From Planctomycetota bacterium (GTDB lineage Bacteria; Planctomycetota; Phycisphaerae; Phycisphaerales; UBA5793), in contig CAUJHZ010000058.1 in assembly GCA_963205185.1 (NCBI GenBank), positions 1 to 64,000 of the forward strand: a stretch of DNA of 64,000 nt, written 5' to 3'. The notes below the pieces were generated by a model. That model worked only from the letters and a program-made list of their open reading frames with translations, made no database searches and was not told the DNA's origin. Below are positions 52,535 through 60,570 of the stretch, in pieces; position 1 is the first letter of the stretch; every line of letters begins with the position of its first letter. Position numbers and translations under genes: made by a program.

Positions 52535-53329
52535 TCACGGACAACTCTCCAGATTCACGTCGCTGGTCTGATCGGTGGTGGGCGTGGCGCCGACGCCGAT
52601 GACCGCGCCGGCCACATTGCGCGAGAGGGTGATGATCGATCGCTGGGCCGTGATGCGCAGGACGTTGCCGACGATGGCGTGCGTGACGCCTGTGACGAGG
52701 GTGAGTTGCACGGTGCTGTTGACGGTGGTGTCGATTTTGAGACAGCCATTCGCGTCGAAGGCCAGGCCGCTCGCGCTGGCGAGACAGACGGCCGCGCCAC
52801 CGGCAGGCAATCGGACAATCGCCTGGCGCGTCGTGCTGATCGAACTCTCGACCCACAGGATCTGCGCCGCGCCGCTGTCGCCGCTGAGCAATCGGTCGGT
52901 GAACCCCGGCGACACATCCGCGAACTCGTGGTTCGGATCGGCCATGCCGATCTTCACGGGAACGACTCCGCCCATTGCGGCGCGGACGATGGCCCCGGGC
53001 GAGGCAGTCTCAAGCAGGATTGCGAACTTGCCCGCGTGCTCGGCCGCCGGCACAACGCCAGTGAACGCGACACGTTCGAGTTCAAGAGCGTCAGTGGGGG
53101 CGATGATCGGATCGGTGATCGCGAGCACGCCGAAGCGATTCACGGTCGAAGCGGTGGAGTTGAGAACGAGGATGACATCGTTGTCCCGCTGCAGGCGCTG
53201 GGGTTCGCGGGATTCCTCATGCTGGCGCTGGCGCAGATCGATGGCCGCATCGACGAACGCGTTGTACGCCCCCGCGGGGATACGCAGCGGATCGCCGGAT
53301 TTCACCTTCCGCAGGGAATCGCCGCTCAT
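52535..53329 (-). CDS. prophage tail-module protein, function unknown
   Basis: This 264-residue protein has an N-terminal helix (PAGAYNAFVDAAIDLRQRQ), followed by mostly beta sequence with repeats of small hydrophobics and Gly, as in tail-tip or fibre-associated proteins. ATG 53329 overlaps the preceding stop by four bases. It lies between the tail protein at 53326 and the Cys-rich protein. Confidence 0.75.
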   Translation of the reverse strand: MSGDSLRKVKSGDPLRIPAGAYNAFVDAAIDLRQRQHEESREPQRLQRDNDVILVLNSTASTVNRFGVLAITDPIIAPTDALELERVAFTGVVPAAEHAGKFAILLETASPGAIVRAAMGGVVPVKIGMADPNHEFADVSPGFTDRLLSGDSGAAQILWVESSISTTRQAIVRLPAGGAAVCLASASGLAFDANGCLKIDTTVNSTVQLTLVTGVTHAIVGNVLRITAQRSIITLSRNVAGAVIGVGATPTTDQTSDVNLESCP

Positions 53330-54132
53330 GTTCCGATCCCCAGCCCGGTGAAGTCGCTGCTGTCGTACACGCGCTCGACGTAGACCGCAACGGGCCGTTT
53401 CACCAGCGCGCCGGCGGTCGCGTCCTCCGCCTCGGCATACCTCACCCAGAGGTACTCCCAGCCCTTTTTGTCGATGCCGGTGATGTCGCCGATGGCCAGC
53501 CCGGTGCGATTGGGACGCGAGGCGAATCGGAAGGTCAGTTCCCAGTCGCCCTGGCCTCGTTTGGAGCCTGAGACGCCCAGGAACAGGCACTCACCCGCGT
53601 TGAAGCCCTTGAATGGGGCATCGTTCACCCGGCCGGTGAGGGAGAAGAGCGTACCTTTATATACGGGCGTCACCAGACTGTCATCGAGGTAGTGCGTCTC
53701 GGTGAACTGGTAAACGGGCACCACGATGTCCACGCCCTCGACACTGTCGGCCGTGACGCCGATGGCGCCCTTGAAATCCGGCGCGGTCTTGCCGGGCGGC
53801 GCATAAGAAGCGATGGTGGCCGATGACTGGGTGATGTGCTCGCTGCCGCCGCCGGTCTCGAAGGTGAAGGTGCTCTCACCGGTGTCGGGCGGGTCAGTCG
53901 ATGAATCGACCTGATAGATCACGGTTCCGTCGTACAGATCGGGTCCGGCCTCCTCGACACGCACCTGGTAGAGCGGCAGGCCGCCGTAGAAGGACGGCAC
54001 CTCGGCTTCGAGCGCGGCCAGCGCCTCGAGATCATCGCTCGTGCCGCGCACCCAGTACAGGCGCTCGGTCGATGGGCTTCGGCCGCTGGCGGTCGTTCGA
54101 CTGATCCCGCGTTCGTGAACTTCCGTGCTCAT
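53326..54132 (-). CDS. prophage tail protein downstream of the tape measure
   Basis: This 268-residue protein has an N-terminal segment (SPSTERLYWVRGTSDDLEALAALEAEVPSFYGGL) conserved at DNA level in the relic at 21305-21529. The rest is beta-rich (YQVRVEEAGPDLYDGTVIYQV). It has the size and place of a distal-tail or baseplate hub component, but no family was recognised. It is coupled to the tape measure gene by ATGA. Confidence 0.8.
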   Translation of the reverse strand: MSTEVHERGISRTTASGRSPSTERLYWVRGTSDDLEALAALEAEVPSFYGGLPLYQVRVEEAGPDLYDGTVIYQVDSSTDPPDTGESTFTFETGGGSEHITQSSATIASYAPPGKTAPDFKGAIGVTADSVEGVDIVVPVYQFTETHYLDDSLVTPVYKGTLFSLTGRVNDAPFKGFNAGECLFLGVSGSKRGQGDWELTFRFASRPNRTGLAIGDITGIDKKGWEYLWVRYAEAEDATAGALVKRPVAVYVERVYDSSDFTGLGIGT

Positions 54133-56468
54133 CCGAAGGCCAGTCCCTTCGTGGAGGCCTCGACGAGGCGCTTGGTGTGACGTGCGGTCTGTTCCGTGGC
54201 GCGCGCGGTGCGTTCGGCGCTGTCATCGCCGGCGGCGAGGCCGCGCACGGCCGAGGCGTCGAAGGTGCCGCGCACGCTGACGCGACTGGCGAGCAGGTCG
54301 AGCTGATCGCCCAGATCAGCCAGGCGCTGGAGCGCGGCTGACGCGGGGTCCTGACCACTGGCCAGTGCGTCTTCGCGCTGCTGCCGCGCTGTATCGACGG
54401 CCTGCGCCAGTTCCTGCTTCGTGCGGGCCAGAGCCTCTTCGGCCTGGCGAATGCGTTCGGCCGTCTGCTCATCGAGATCAGCCAGGGCCTCGGCGCGCTG
54501 GGCATCGACGGCATTGAGCGCCGCTTCCTTCTCCTGCTCGCGCTGCGCGTCGCTACGACCGCGGCGGCGCTCGGCCTCGGCGATGGCGTCCTTGCGCTGC
54601 GATTCGATTCCCGCGAGATCGGCGTCGAGTTCCCGGCGGTTGAGCGCCTTGGCGCCCTCGACGTCGAGTGTCTCGTCGAGAAGCCCCATGACCTCGGTGA
54701 AGCGGTCCGCAAGCCAGTTCGTCACCCGCGCCCAGATGCGCTGCACACCCGCGGCGAGATTGGCCCAACCCTTGGCGATGCCTGCGGTGAAGTCGGGGAA
54801 GTTGCGCTCGAACCAGTCGCGGACCTCGATCCACGCCTTGCGCACTCCGGAGAAGGCGATGATCGCCGCGCGCTGGAATCCGGCGCTGAAGCCGATCCAC
54901 GCCTGACGCAATGGCTGGATGCCCTGCTCCCACGCCACGCGCAGGCCCGCCCACAGGACGCGCGCGGCCAGGGCGATGTCACCGGCGGCGAGCGCATCGC
55001 GGATGCCGCTCACCACGGATCCGACGAACTTGCTCAGTTCGCCGAACCGATCACGCAGCCACTGGAGGGCCTTGCCACCCGCGCCGGACCACGCGATGAC
55101 GGTGCCGCCGAGCACTGTGACGGCGGCGATGAGCAGGCCGATGGGGGAGATGACGGCGCCGATGATCGCGGCCGCCGCGGCGAACGCGACTTTCACGGCG
55201 ACGAGGACGCTCGCCAGCCCACCGAGCACGAACGCCGCGGCCTGCGCGCTGGCGCCCACCAGCACCAGCGCCACGCCGACAGCGCCGAGCACGGCGACCG
55301 ATCCCGCGGCGACGACCACCAGCATCCGATTCTCGCGCACCCACTGCGCAATCGCAGTCGTGACGCGCGTGATCAGGTGCGTCACGATGCGCAGGGGTGC
55401 GACAATCGACTCACCCACGGCGATGCCGAGCCCTTCGAGCGCGCTCTTGAGAATGATGGCCTGACCCTTGAGGGTGTTGAGTTGCACGCCCGCGATCCGT
55501 TCGGCCGTGCCGGTCGCGCCTTGCAAGGCGTTCTGATAGTCGCGGAGTTTGTCAGCGCCCTGCGAGAGGAGTTCAGCCACACCGGCCGCCTGCCGGGCCT
55601 GGAAGATGCGGCCGAGGATTTCGAGGCGCTTGCCTGAACCCATGCCCTCCATGGCGCGGTTGAGATCAGCGATGATGGCGGCCAGCGGCCGCACGTTGCC
55701 CTGCGCGTCGAGCACGTTCACACCGAGTTCTTTCAATGTGTCGGCCGCCTCCTTGCTCGGGCTGGTCAGCGCGAGGATGGCTCCGCGCAAGGTCGTGCCC
55801 GCCATCTCGCCCTGTATGCCGGCGTTGGAGAGCAGTTGAATGGCCGCGACGATCTCTTCAAAGGCAATGCCGGCGCTCTTGGCAATGGGGCCGACGAACT
55901 TCATGGCGTCACCCAGTTGGAGCAGGTCGGTATTGGCCGTGGTCATCGCCTTGGTAAGGACATCAACCGCTTCTCCAAGCCGATCGGCTTCGATCCCCAT
56001 GCCGGCCATGATCTTGGCGGCGATGTCGGCGGACTGGGCGATCTCGAGTTGGCCCGCCGCGGCGAGATTGAGGGTGGGGCCGATCGACTTGAGGATCTGC
56101 TCGACGCTGAAACCCGCCAGCGCGAAGAATCCCATCGCATCCGCGGCCTGGCTCGCCGAGAACACCGTCGTCTCGCCGAGGCGCTTGGCTTCATCCGAGA
56201 GACGCTTGAAGTCCTTCTCATTGGCGTTGGTCAGGGCGCGGACGCGGGCCATGCTCTGCTCGAAGGTGGCGAAGGCGATGCTGCTCAGCGCGAAGGGCGT
56301 GCCGATGACGGCCGCGGTGGCGACGAGACGCTGGCCGACTGACCGCACACCGTCGCCGAAGGCCTTGAGACGCACCTGGGCGCGCCGCAGGGCGCGGAGC
56401 AGGCGCGAGTCGTCGCCGCCGATCTCGACGAAGGCCTTTCCGGCGCGGATGCCCTGGGTGGTGGCCAT
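54129..56468 (-). CDS. phage tail tape measure protein (TP901 family)
   Basis: This 779-residue protein sets tail length. The TP901 core region is at about 60-280 (FEQSMARVRALTNANEKDF... FSASQAADAMGFFALAGF). Hydrophobic helices lie at about 375-460, with a long Glu/Ala/Arg coiled coil around 640-720. The last 35 residues (GDDSAERTARATEQTARHTKR) recur in the chimera at 21526-21831. It is only three bases from the upstream gene. Confidence 0.93.
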   Translation of the reverse strand: MATTQGIRAGKAFVEIGGDDSRLLRALRRAQVRLKAFGDGVRSVGQRLVATAAVIGTPFALSSIAFATFEQSMARVRALTNANEKDFKRLSDEAKRLGETTVFSASQAADAMGFFALAGFSVEQILKSIGPTLNLAAAGQLEIAQSADIAAKIMAGMGIEADRLGEAVDVLTKAMTTANTDLLQLGDAMKFVGPIAKSAGIAFEEIVAAIQLLSNAGIQGEMAGTTLRGAILALTSPSKEAADTLKELGVNVLDAQGNVRPLAAIIADLNRAMEGMGSGKRLEILGRIFQARQAAGVAELLSQGADKLRDYQNALQGATGTAERIAGVQLNTLKGQAIILKSALEGLGIAVGESIVAPLRIVTHLITRVTTAIAQWVRENRMLVVVAAGSVAVLGAVGVALVLVGASAQAAAFVLGGLASVLVAVKVAFAAAAAIIGAVISPIGLLIAAVTVLGGTVIAWSGAGGKALQWLRDRFGELSKFVGSVVSGIRDALAAGDIALAARVLWAGLRVAWEQGIQPLRQAWIGFSAGFQRAAIIAFSGVRKAWIEVRDWFERNFPDFTAGIAKGWANLAAGVQRIWARVTNWLADRFTEVMGLLDETLDVEGAKALNRRELDADLAGIESQRKDAIAEAERRRGRSDAQREQEKEAALNAVDAQRAEALADLDEQTAERIRQAEEALARTKQELAQAVDTARQQREDALASGQDPASAALQRLADLGDQLDLLASRVSVRGTFDASAVRGLAAGDDSAERTARATEQTARHTKRLVEASTKGLAFG

Positions 56469-56471
56469 TGC

Positions 56472-56909
56472 TCAGGTCCCCCTCACACTGTTGCGCCAGA
56501 GTTCGGGGAATTTGGGCCGCTCCTTCTCCAGCGCCGGCTGCATGTAGGGGCGGGCGGCGATGCGCACGCGGCGCTCGCTGCGCCTGCCGCGCCGGCGGCG
56601 GGTGACGGTCGCCGTGCCGCCGCGTTCGAGCACGCGCGGCGCGGCTGATGCTTTGAATCCCACCGGGCCGATGACGACCGAGTCGCTCTGCTTGTCATAG
56701 CCGAAGAGGATGAAGCGCCGGAGCAGGCCGACGTGGGAGTGGGGCGGCTGACCCGGCTTGCTCGTGCCCTTGCGTTTGCGGATGCTCGTGCGCGCCGTCT
56801 GGCGTATGAAGGCGCCGGCTTTGCTCAGCACCCGGCGGCGCGCGGCATCGACGGCCCGCTTCACTTTGGGCCGGTCGAAGAACATCTGCTTGATGCGCAG
56901 GTCGATCAT
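56472..56909 (-). CDS. HK97 gp10-like phage morphogenesis protein
   Basis: This 145-residue basic protein has a helix with R-A-x-D-A-A-R-R, the TARTSIRKRKGTSKPGQPPHSH motif and ERGGTAT, then ARPYMQPAL near the end. This pattern fits tail-completion or neck proteins of the HK97 gp10 type. The ATG at 56909 overlaps the stop of the chaperone T-part gene by four bases. Confidence 0.75.
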   Translation of the reverse strand: MIDLRIKQMFFDRPKVKRAVDAARRRVLSKAGAFIRQTARTSIRKRKGTSKPGQPPHSHVGLLRRFILFGYDKQSDSVVIGPVGFKASAAPRVLERGGTATVTRRRRGRRSERRVRIAARPYMQPALEKERPKFPELWRNSVRGT

Positions 56910-57142
56910 GACGATTCCCGGGCCGGCTTCGGCACGCGTCCCTCGATGAACACTTCCTTCAGTACCGACACATCCGCCTGCATGACGCCGCCCTTGCGGG
57001 CGAACGGGTCGAAGTCGCTGGGCCGGAACGCCCGCTGGTGTTTGGCGCTGCGCTGGGTGTTGGCGATGAGCGCCATGATCGATGAGACCCGAGCCCACTC
57101 GTCACGCTGACGCGCTTCGGCCATGACGAGCAGATCACGCAA
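56906..57142 (-). CDS. tail assembly chaperone, T-like part (probably made by frameshift)
   Basis: The listed frame begins at a TTG (57142) or at ATG 57124, yet it is open upstream, and reading on into it gives GGDLWQLIWRCAGILGLDPASLTLRDLLVMAEAR. That is the typical T-domain pattern of phage chaperones. This stretch overlaps the end of the G-like gene in the -1 frame, so a fusion of G and T by ribosomal frameshift, as in lambda, is the likely expression mode. The segment after 57124 alone would be a truncated T. Confidence 0.75.
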   Translation of the reverse strand: MRDLLVMAEARQRDEWARVSSIMALIANTQRSAKHQRAFRPSDFDPFARKGGVMQADVSVLKEVFIEGRVPKPARESS

Positions 57143-57144
57143 TG

Positions 57145-57648
57145 TCAGGCTGGCGGGGTCGAGGCCGAGGATGCCGGCGCAGCGCCAGATGAGTTGCCAG
57201 AGGTCGCCGCCTTCAGCGCTTCGTCCACGATCCGTTCGATCTCGCCGCCTTCCAGACGGGCCTCGACCACGTCGCGCGCCTTGTCCATCGCGCGGCGGAC
57301 CATCAGAAGCACCCGCCCGAGGTTGGCCCGGTCCCTCGGGCTGGGGCAGAAAGCCACCAGTTCATCGAGCAATGCCGCCGTGGCGGCGTCGATGGCGTCG
57401 CCGGCCATCGCGGCGCCGAAGGCTTCGTCGCTGATGCGCTTCTCATCCGCCTGCGGCTTCACCAGCGCGTAGATGATGTCGCACAGCAGAACCGGGTCGC
57501 GCATGAGGCGTTCGAGCAGGTCGCCGCCGCTGATCACTTCGAGCAGGTCGGTGCCGGTGAGGGAGCGGATGCGCTTCAGCGCCGCGATGTTGATCTCGAC
57601 CGTCCACTCGTTACCCGTGTTGTCCTTGAACATTTTCACCGGCGGCAT
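57145..57648 (-). CDS. tail assembly chaperone, G-like part
   Basis: This 167-residue protein, with VEINIAALKRIRSLTGTDLLEV, has the length and position of the G protein between the tail tube and tape measure genes. The last 18 residues (SGNSSGAAPASSASTPPA) are low complexity because the same bases encode the T-domain start in another frame. A frameshift before this point gives the G-T product. ATG 57648 lies within the preceding short gene's frame end. Confidence 0.8.
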   Translation of the reverse strand: MPPVKMFKDNTGNEWTVEINIAALKRIRSLTGTDLLEVISGGDLLERLMRDPVLLCDIIYALVKPQADEKRISDEAFGAAMAGDAIDAATAALLDELVAFCPSPRDRANLGRVLLMVRRAMDKARDVVEARLEGGEIERIVDEALKAATSGNSSGAAPASSASTPPA

Positions 57649-57775
57649 CTCCTGATTGCTCGGGCGGCCCGTACTCCTGAGCCCGACGCGCGGCGCGGGC
57701 CTGCTGGTACTTCCAGTCCGCCCACACCCAGATCAGCCAGAGGAAGACGATTCCACCTACCCAGTACATGATCAT
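57611..57775 (-). CDS. micro-protein with one transmembrane helix (tail module)
   Basis: This 54-residue protein has a hydrophobic helix at 3-20 (YWVGGIVFLWLIWVWADW) and a charged, Gln/Ala-rich tail. The ATG at 57775 has TTGGAG upstream, a good site. It overlaps the start of the chaperone gene by 38 bases in another frame. Function unknown; single-helix proteins in a tail module could be holin-like or tail-tip components. Confidence 0.6.
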   Translation of the reverse strand: MIMYWVGGIVFLWLIWVWADWKYQQARAARRAQEYGPPEQSGDAAGENVQGQHG

Positions 57776-57776
57776 G

Positions 57777-57920
57777 TCAGACTCCAATCTGCGATTCTCC
57801 TGCGCGCTCGACTGGCTGCTCGAAGAGTTGAGGATCGATGACGGGGAACGCGGCAAGCAATCGGCGGCTCGCCCAGAACACCAGCAGCCAGACAATCCAG
57901 CAGGCCAGGATGGTGTACAT
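57777..57920 (-). CDS. second single-helix micro-protein (tail module)
   Basis: This 47-residue protein has a hydrophobic helix (YTILACWIVWLLVFWAS) followed by a polar tail. It ends one base before the next micro-protein starts. Together the two resemble paired small membrane proteins, such as holin and antiholin, but that is inference. The ribosome site is weak. Confidence 0.5.
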   Translation of the reverse strand: MYTILACWIVWLLVFWASRRLLAAFPVIDPQLFEQPVERAGESQIGV

Positions 57921-57948
57921 CCAGCATCCCAATGGTGCGTTCTCCTGC

Positions 57949-58551
57949 TCACGGCGTCGAGTCGTACAGCACGCCAAGGTTGAGGACGGCTGTCGCCGAC
58001 GACGATGCGTTGCTCGCCATGAGGCCATCGACCGAGTCGCCTGCGAGCGGGTTCACGATCTGCTGGCCGTCGAGCCAGAACCATGTCTCGTTCTTCACGA
58101 GGTCGATCGACAGCGTGGTTACTCCGGTATCACGCACGCTGAGGTGGCCGCGCTCTCCGAGCTTGGCGCCGATGGCAACGAGTTCATCGCCGGTGAATGC
58201 CAGGGCGATCGCCACCTGCTCGGCCGCCGTCACGGCCGTGTCCTGCGCTGGCAGCACATCACCGGCCCCACCTGAGAACGTTACGGCATCGCCGACGACG
58301 TTGGTCACATCCACGTCGTAGCGCCGGCCGCCATCCCAGTAGATGTCGATGACATCGCCGATCTGAAGCGTGGTCCCCGCGAGGGTGAGTACACCCGTGG
58401 TGTCGGTGGATCGCGTCGAGAGTGTGCCGGCCTCGGCGGCGGGCAGCGTGATCGGCCCCTGGCGGATGGCACCATCCGCGGTGCGCTGGAGCGTGGCTCC
58501 CAATGGCGCGCCGCCGATCTCGCCGGAGAGTGACAGGGTACTGCTGGGCAT
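57949..58551 (-). CDS. prophage structural protein, probably tail-associated
   Basis: This 200-residue beta-rich protein begins MPSSTLSLSGEIGG. A strand-rich centre (TTLQIGDVIDIYWDGGRRYDV) and a VRDTG...LVKNETWFWLDGQQI stretch follow. The position right after the tail tube gene suggests a tube-associated or decoration protein. ATG 58551 (GGAGG upstream) overlaps the preceding stop by one base (TAATG). Confidence 0.7.
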   Translation of the reverse strand: MPSSTLSLSGEIGGAPLGATLQRTADGAIRQGPITLPAAEAGTLSTRSTDTTGVLTLAGTTLQIGDVIDIYWDGGRRYDVDVTNVVGDAVTFSGGAGDVLPAQDTAVTAAEQVAIALAFTGDELVAIGAKLGERGHLSVRDTGVTTLSIDLVKNETWFWLDGQQIVNPLAGDSVDGLMASNASSSATAVLNLGVLYDSTP

Positions 58552-58982
58552 TACGCACCTCCGATCCACGAGGGCGGCGTGGCCGAGTAGGCGACCTTGG
58601 CCGTCACCGAGACGGTGATGCCCTCCTCGAGCGGCTCACTACGGCTGAAGGAACTGATCATGAAGTCGGCCTGCAACCCTTCGCCGCCAGTGTCATCGAG
58701 AACCTGGAAGCCCAGGATGGCGTTGTTGAGATACGCATTGCGGATCGCGGTGAAGCCGGCATCGGCCGTGTCCCACACCATCTCGAACTCGATGGTCGCG
58801 GACTTGAGGGTGGCGACGTTGGCGCGCCAGCCCGCGTTGCCGCGCGTGGTCAGGTCCGCCTCGGCGGCTTCGAGATTGAGCGTCACATCGCGGACGTTGG
58901 TCAGTTCGAGCCACGCTCCGCCGGCGCCCTGGCCGTCCACCTTGTAGTTGAGGACGGCTTCCATGCCGAGTTTGAAGCCCAT
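58551..58982 (-). CDS. major tail (tube) protein
   Basis: This 143-residue protein matches the compact TP901-1/lambda-V-like tail tube fold: GMEAVLNYKV, LTNVRDVTLNLEAAEADLTTRGNAGWRA, then FEMVWDTADAGFTAIRNAYLN. The pattern near 33-53 is highly characteristic. It precedes the chaperone genes, as expected for siphovirus-like tails. Confidence 0.85.
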   Translation of the reverse strand: MGFKLGMEAVLNYKVDGQGAGGAWLELTNVRDVTLNLEAAEADLTTRGNAGWRANVATLKSATIEFEMVWDTADAGFTAIRNAYLNNAILGFQVLDDTGGEGLQADFMISSFSRSEPLEEGITVSVTAKVAYSATPPSWIGGA

Positions 58983-59003
58983 GGGTCACGGTCCTTTCGT
59001 CGT

Positions 59004-59429
59004 CTACTGCCTCACCCTGTAGGTGACCGACACGACACTCGTGAATGCACGCTGCTGATCGAGGTGCTCGGGCGAAATGAGCGGATCCGTCGTGGTGCCC
59101 AGCCACGCGGCCTCGGGAGCACCCGCCAGTCTCTGGTGGCTCAGGTGCTCGGCGATCTCCTCGACGAGCGCGATCAAAGCGTCGGCGTCCGGATCGCCAT
59201 TCACCTTCTTCTGCACCCCCACGTCGATGGTGCAGTCCAGCCATGAGTCGCGCCGGCCCGAGGCGGTTCTCGCCACAGCCCGCGGCACAACCGTCACATG
59301 CAGATTCGCCAGGTCTTCGAGTGCCAGGCTCGGCACGAGATGGCGCTGCGCCGTGAAGGGCATTGAGAACGAGCTCCCATTGAGGCTCGCGACCACGGCA
59401 TCCGCGATGGTCAGGATCGTGCTGCTCAC
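59004..59429 (-). CDS. tail completion/terminator-like protein
   Basis: This 141-residue protein starts at GTG 59429 (GGAG five bases upstream), and that start overlaps the stop of the preceding gene (GTGA). It resembles tail terminator proteins in size and position (before the tail tube) and has a D-C-T-I-D-V-G-V-Q strand and IALVEEIAEHL helix. Low sequence recognition. Confidence 0.7.
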   Translation of the reverse strand: MSSTILTIADAVVASLNGSSFSMPFTAQRHLVPSLALEDLANLHVTVVPRAVARTASGRRDSWLDCTIDVGVQKKVNGDPDADALIALVEEIAEHLSHQRLAGAPEAAWLGTTTDPLISPEHLDQQRAFTSVVSVTYRVRQ

Positions 59430-59809
59430 AGGTTCTCCGTGCCCACGTGCTTGGTGTGGATGCGCAGTGTCGTTCGATTCACGTCGCTGTAGCGCCACGG
59501 CGGCTCGGCCCCCGGCGCCATGACCTCGTAGGTGTACGTGGCGATCGAATCGGTCTCGACGATGCGATCGCCGGGCTGGGGCAAGGCCACTTCACTTGCA
59601 AGGACGAGATCGATGGCGCGAATGAGAAAGTCCCGCGATTCGATGCGCGTGAGCCCGCCCGCGTGGTCGTCCTGTTCGAAGACGGTGCGGCCGATCGTCG
59701 CCGACAGTTCCACCTGATCCACGCCGCGCTGGTACGTCACCAGCCGCGTCAGGTGCTGGTGACGCTGATCTTCGAGCCATGACAATCCCTGGCTGAGCAA
59801 ATCGGTCAT
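59426..59809 (-). CDS. head-tail joining-like protein
   Basis: This 127-residue protein has WLEDQRHQHLTRLVTYQRG, then a beta-rich part with GDRIVET and a C-terminal YEVMAPGAEPPWRYSDVNRTTLRIHTK, a pattern common among lambda-FII-like or neck proteins. It is located between capsid-decoration and tail genes. Confidence 0.7.
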   Translation of the reverse strand: MTDLLSQGLSWLEDQRHQHLTRLVTYQRGVDQVELSATIGRTVFEQDDHAGGLTRIESRDFLIRAIDLVLASEVALPQPGDRIVETDSIATYTYEVMAPGAEPPWRYSDVNRTTLRIHTKHVGTENL

Positions 59810-59815
59810 GATGCA

Positions 59816-60511
59816 TCACACCGTCGAGAGCGCCGCGCCATCGCTGCACACCACGCGCCAGGCGAGCGTGCCGTCGTTGTCGATCGCATGCAGGCGGATC
59901 GAGTCGTTCACATCCGCCATGGTGATCGTGTTGTTGCCGGTCTGGTTGATCGCCGACGCGACGGTGATCACACAGGTGCCGCCATCCGTCTTGATGAACA
60001 GGAGCAGTTCCTGTCCGACAAACGTCGGGATCGCCAGGGTGCGCGTCTCCGAGCCGGCGGTCACGATCGGCACGTACCCCGACTGCGCGACGGGGATCGC
60101 GCCCGCGTCGCCGGGATCGGGAATCGCGCCCGTGAGTGTGCTCTGGAGGCCGATGACGGAGTGGTCGACGAGCACGCGCGCCGTTTCATCGGTGTCCGCA
60201 GCGGCCCGCACGGTCTTGCCGAGGTAGGCGTTGCCGGTGGAAGTGGTCGTCAGCGCGCCGGTGCCGGCCGTGCCACCCACCGGATCGCCGTTGGCATCCC
60301 AGTAGACCGCCACGCCGGCGTCGATCGCGCCCGTCACCTTGACGATGTCGTAGATGCCAGCCACGCCAAGCGAACCGAGCGTGTTGGCCGCGATGGGAGT
60401 TCGCGCAAAGCCCGGCAGTGTGCTCTGCACCACCACCTGGCCGGCTGCGACGGCGCTGCCGGGGGTGTAGTCGATCGACTTGCCGTCTTGTACGAATGTT
60501 GCCTGTGTCAT
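59816..60511 (-). CDS. capsid cement/decoration protein (DUF2190-like)
   Basis: This 231-residue protein has a first half (ATFVQDGKSIDYTPGSAVAAGQVV, VAGIYDIVKVTGAIDAGVAVYWDA) typical of DUF2190, capsid decoration proteins encoded after the major capsid gene. The second half is a beta-rich add-on (TIPTFVGQELLLFIKTDGG). It follows the capsid gene by 59 bases. Confidence 0.82.
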   Translation of the reverse strand: MTQATFVQDGKSIDYTPGSAVAAGQVVVQSTLPGFARTPIAANTLGSLGVAGIYDIVKVTGAIDAGVAVYWDANGDPVGGTAGTGALTTTSTGNAYLGKTVRAAADTDETARVLVDHSVIGLQSTLTGAIPDPGDAGAIPVAQSGYVPIVTAGSETRTLAIPTFVGQELLLFIKTDGGTCVITVASAINQTGNNTITMADVNDSIRLHAIDNDGTLAWRVVCSDGAALSTV

Positions 60512-60570
60512 GTTGAAACTCCTGAATCAAGTGTGCGGCGGAGAACTGATCACGCAGATTCCAGCCCCGA

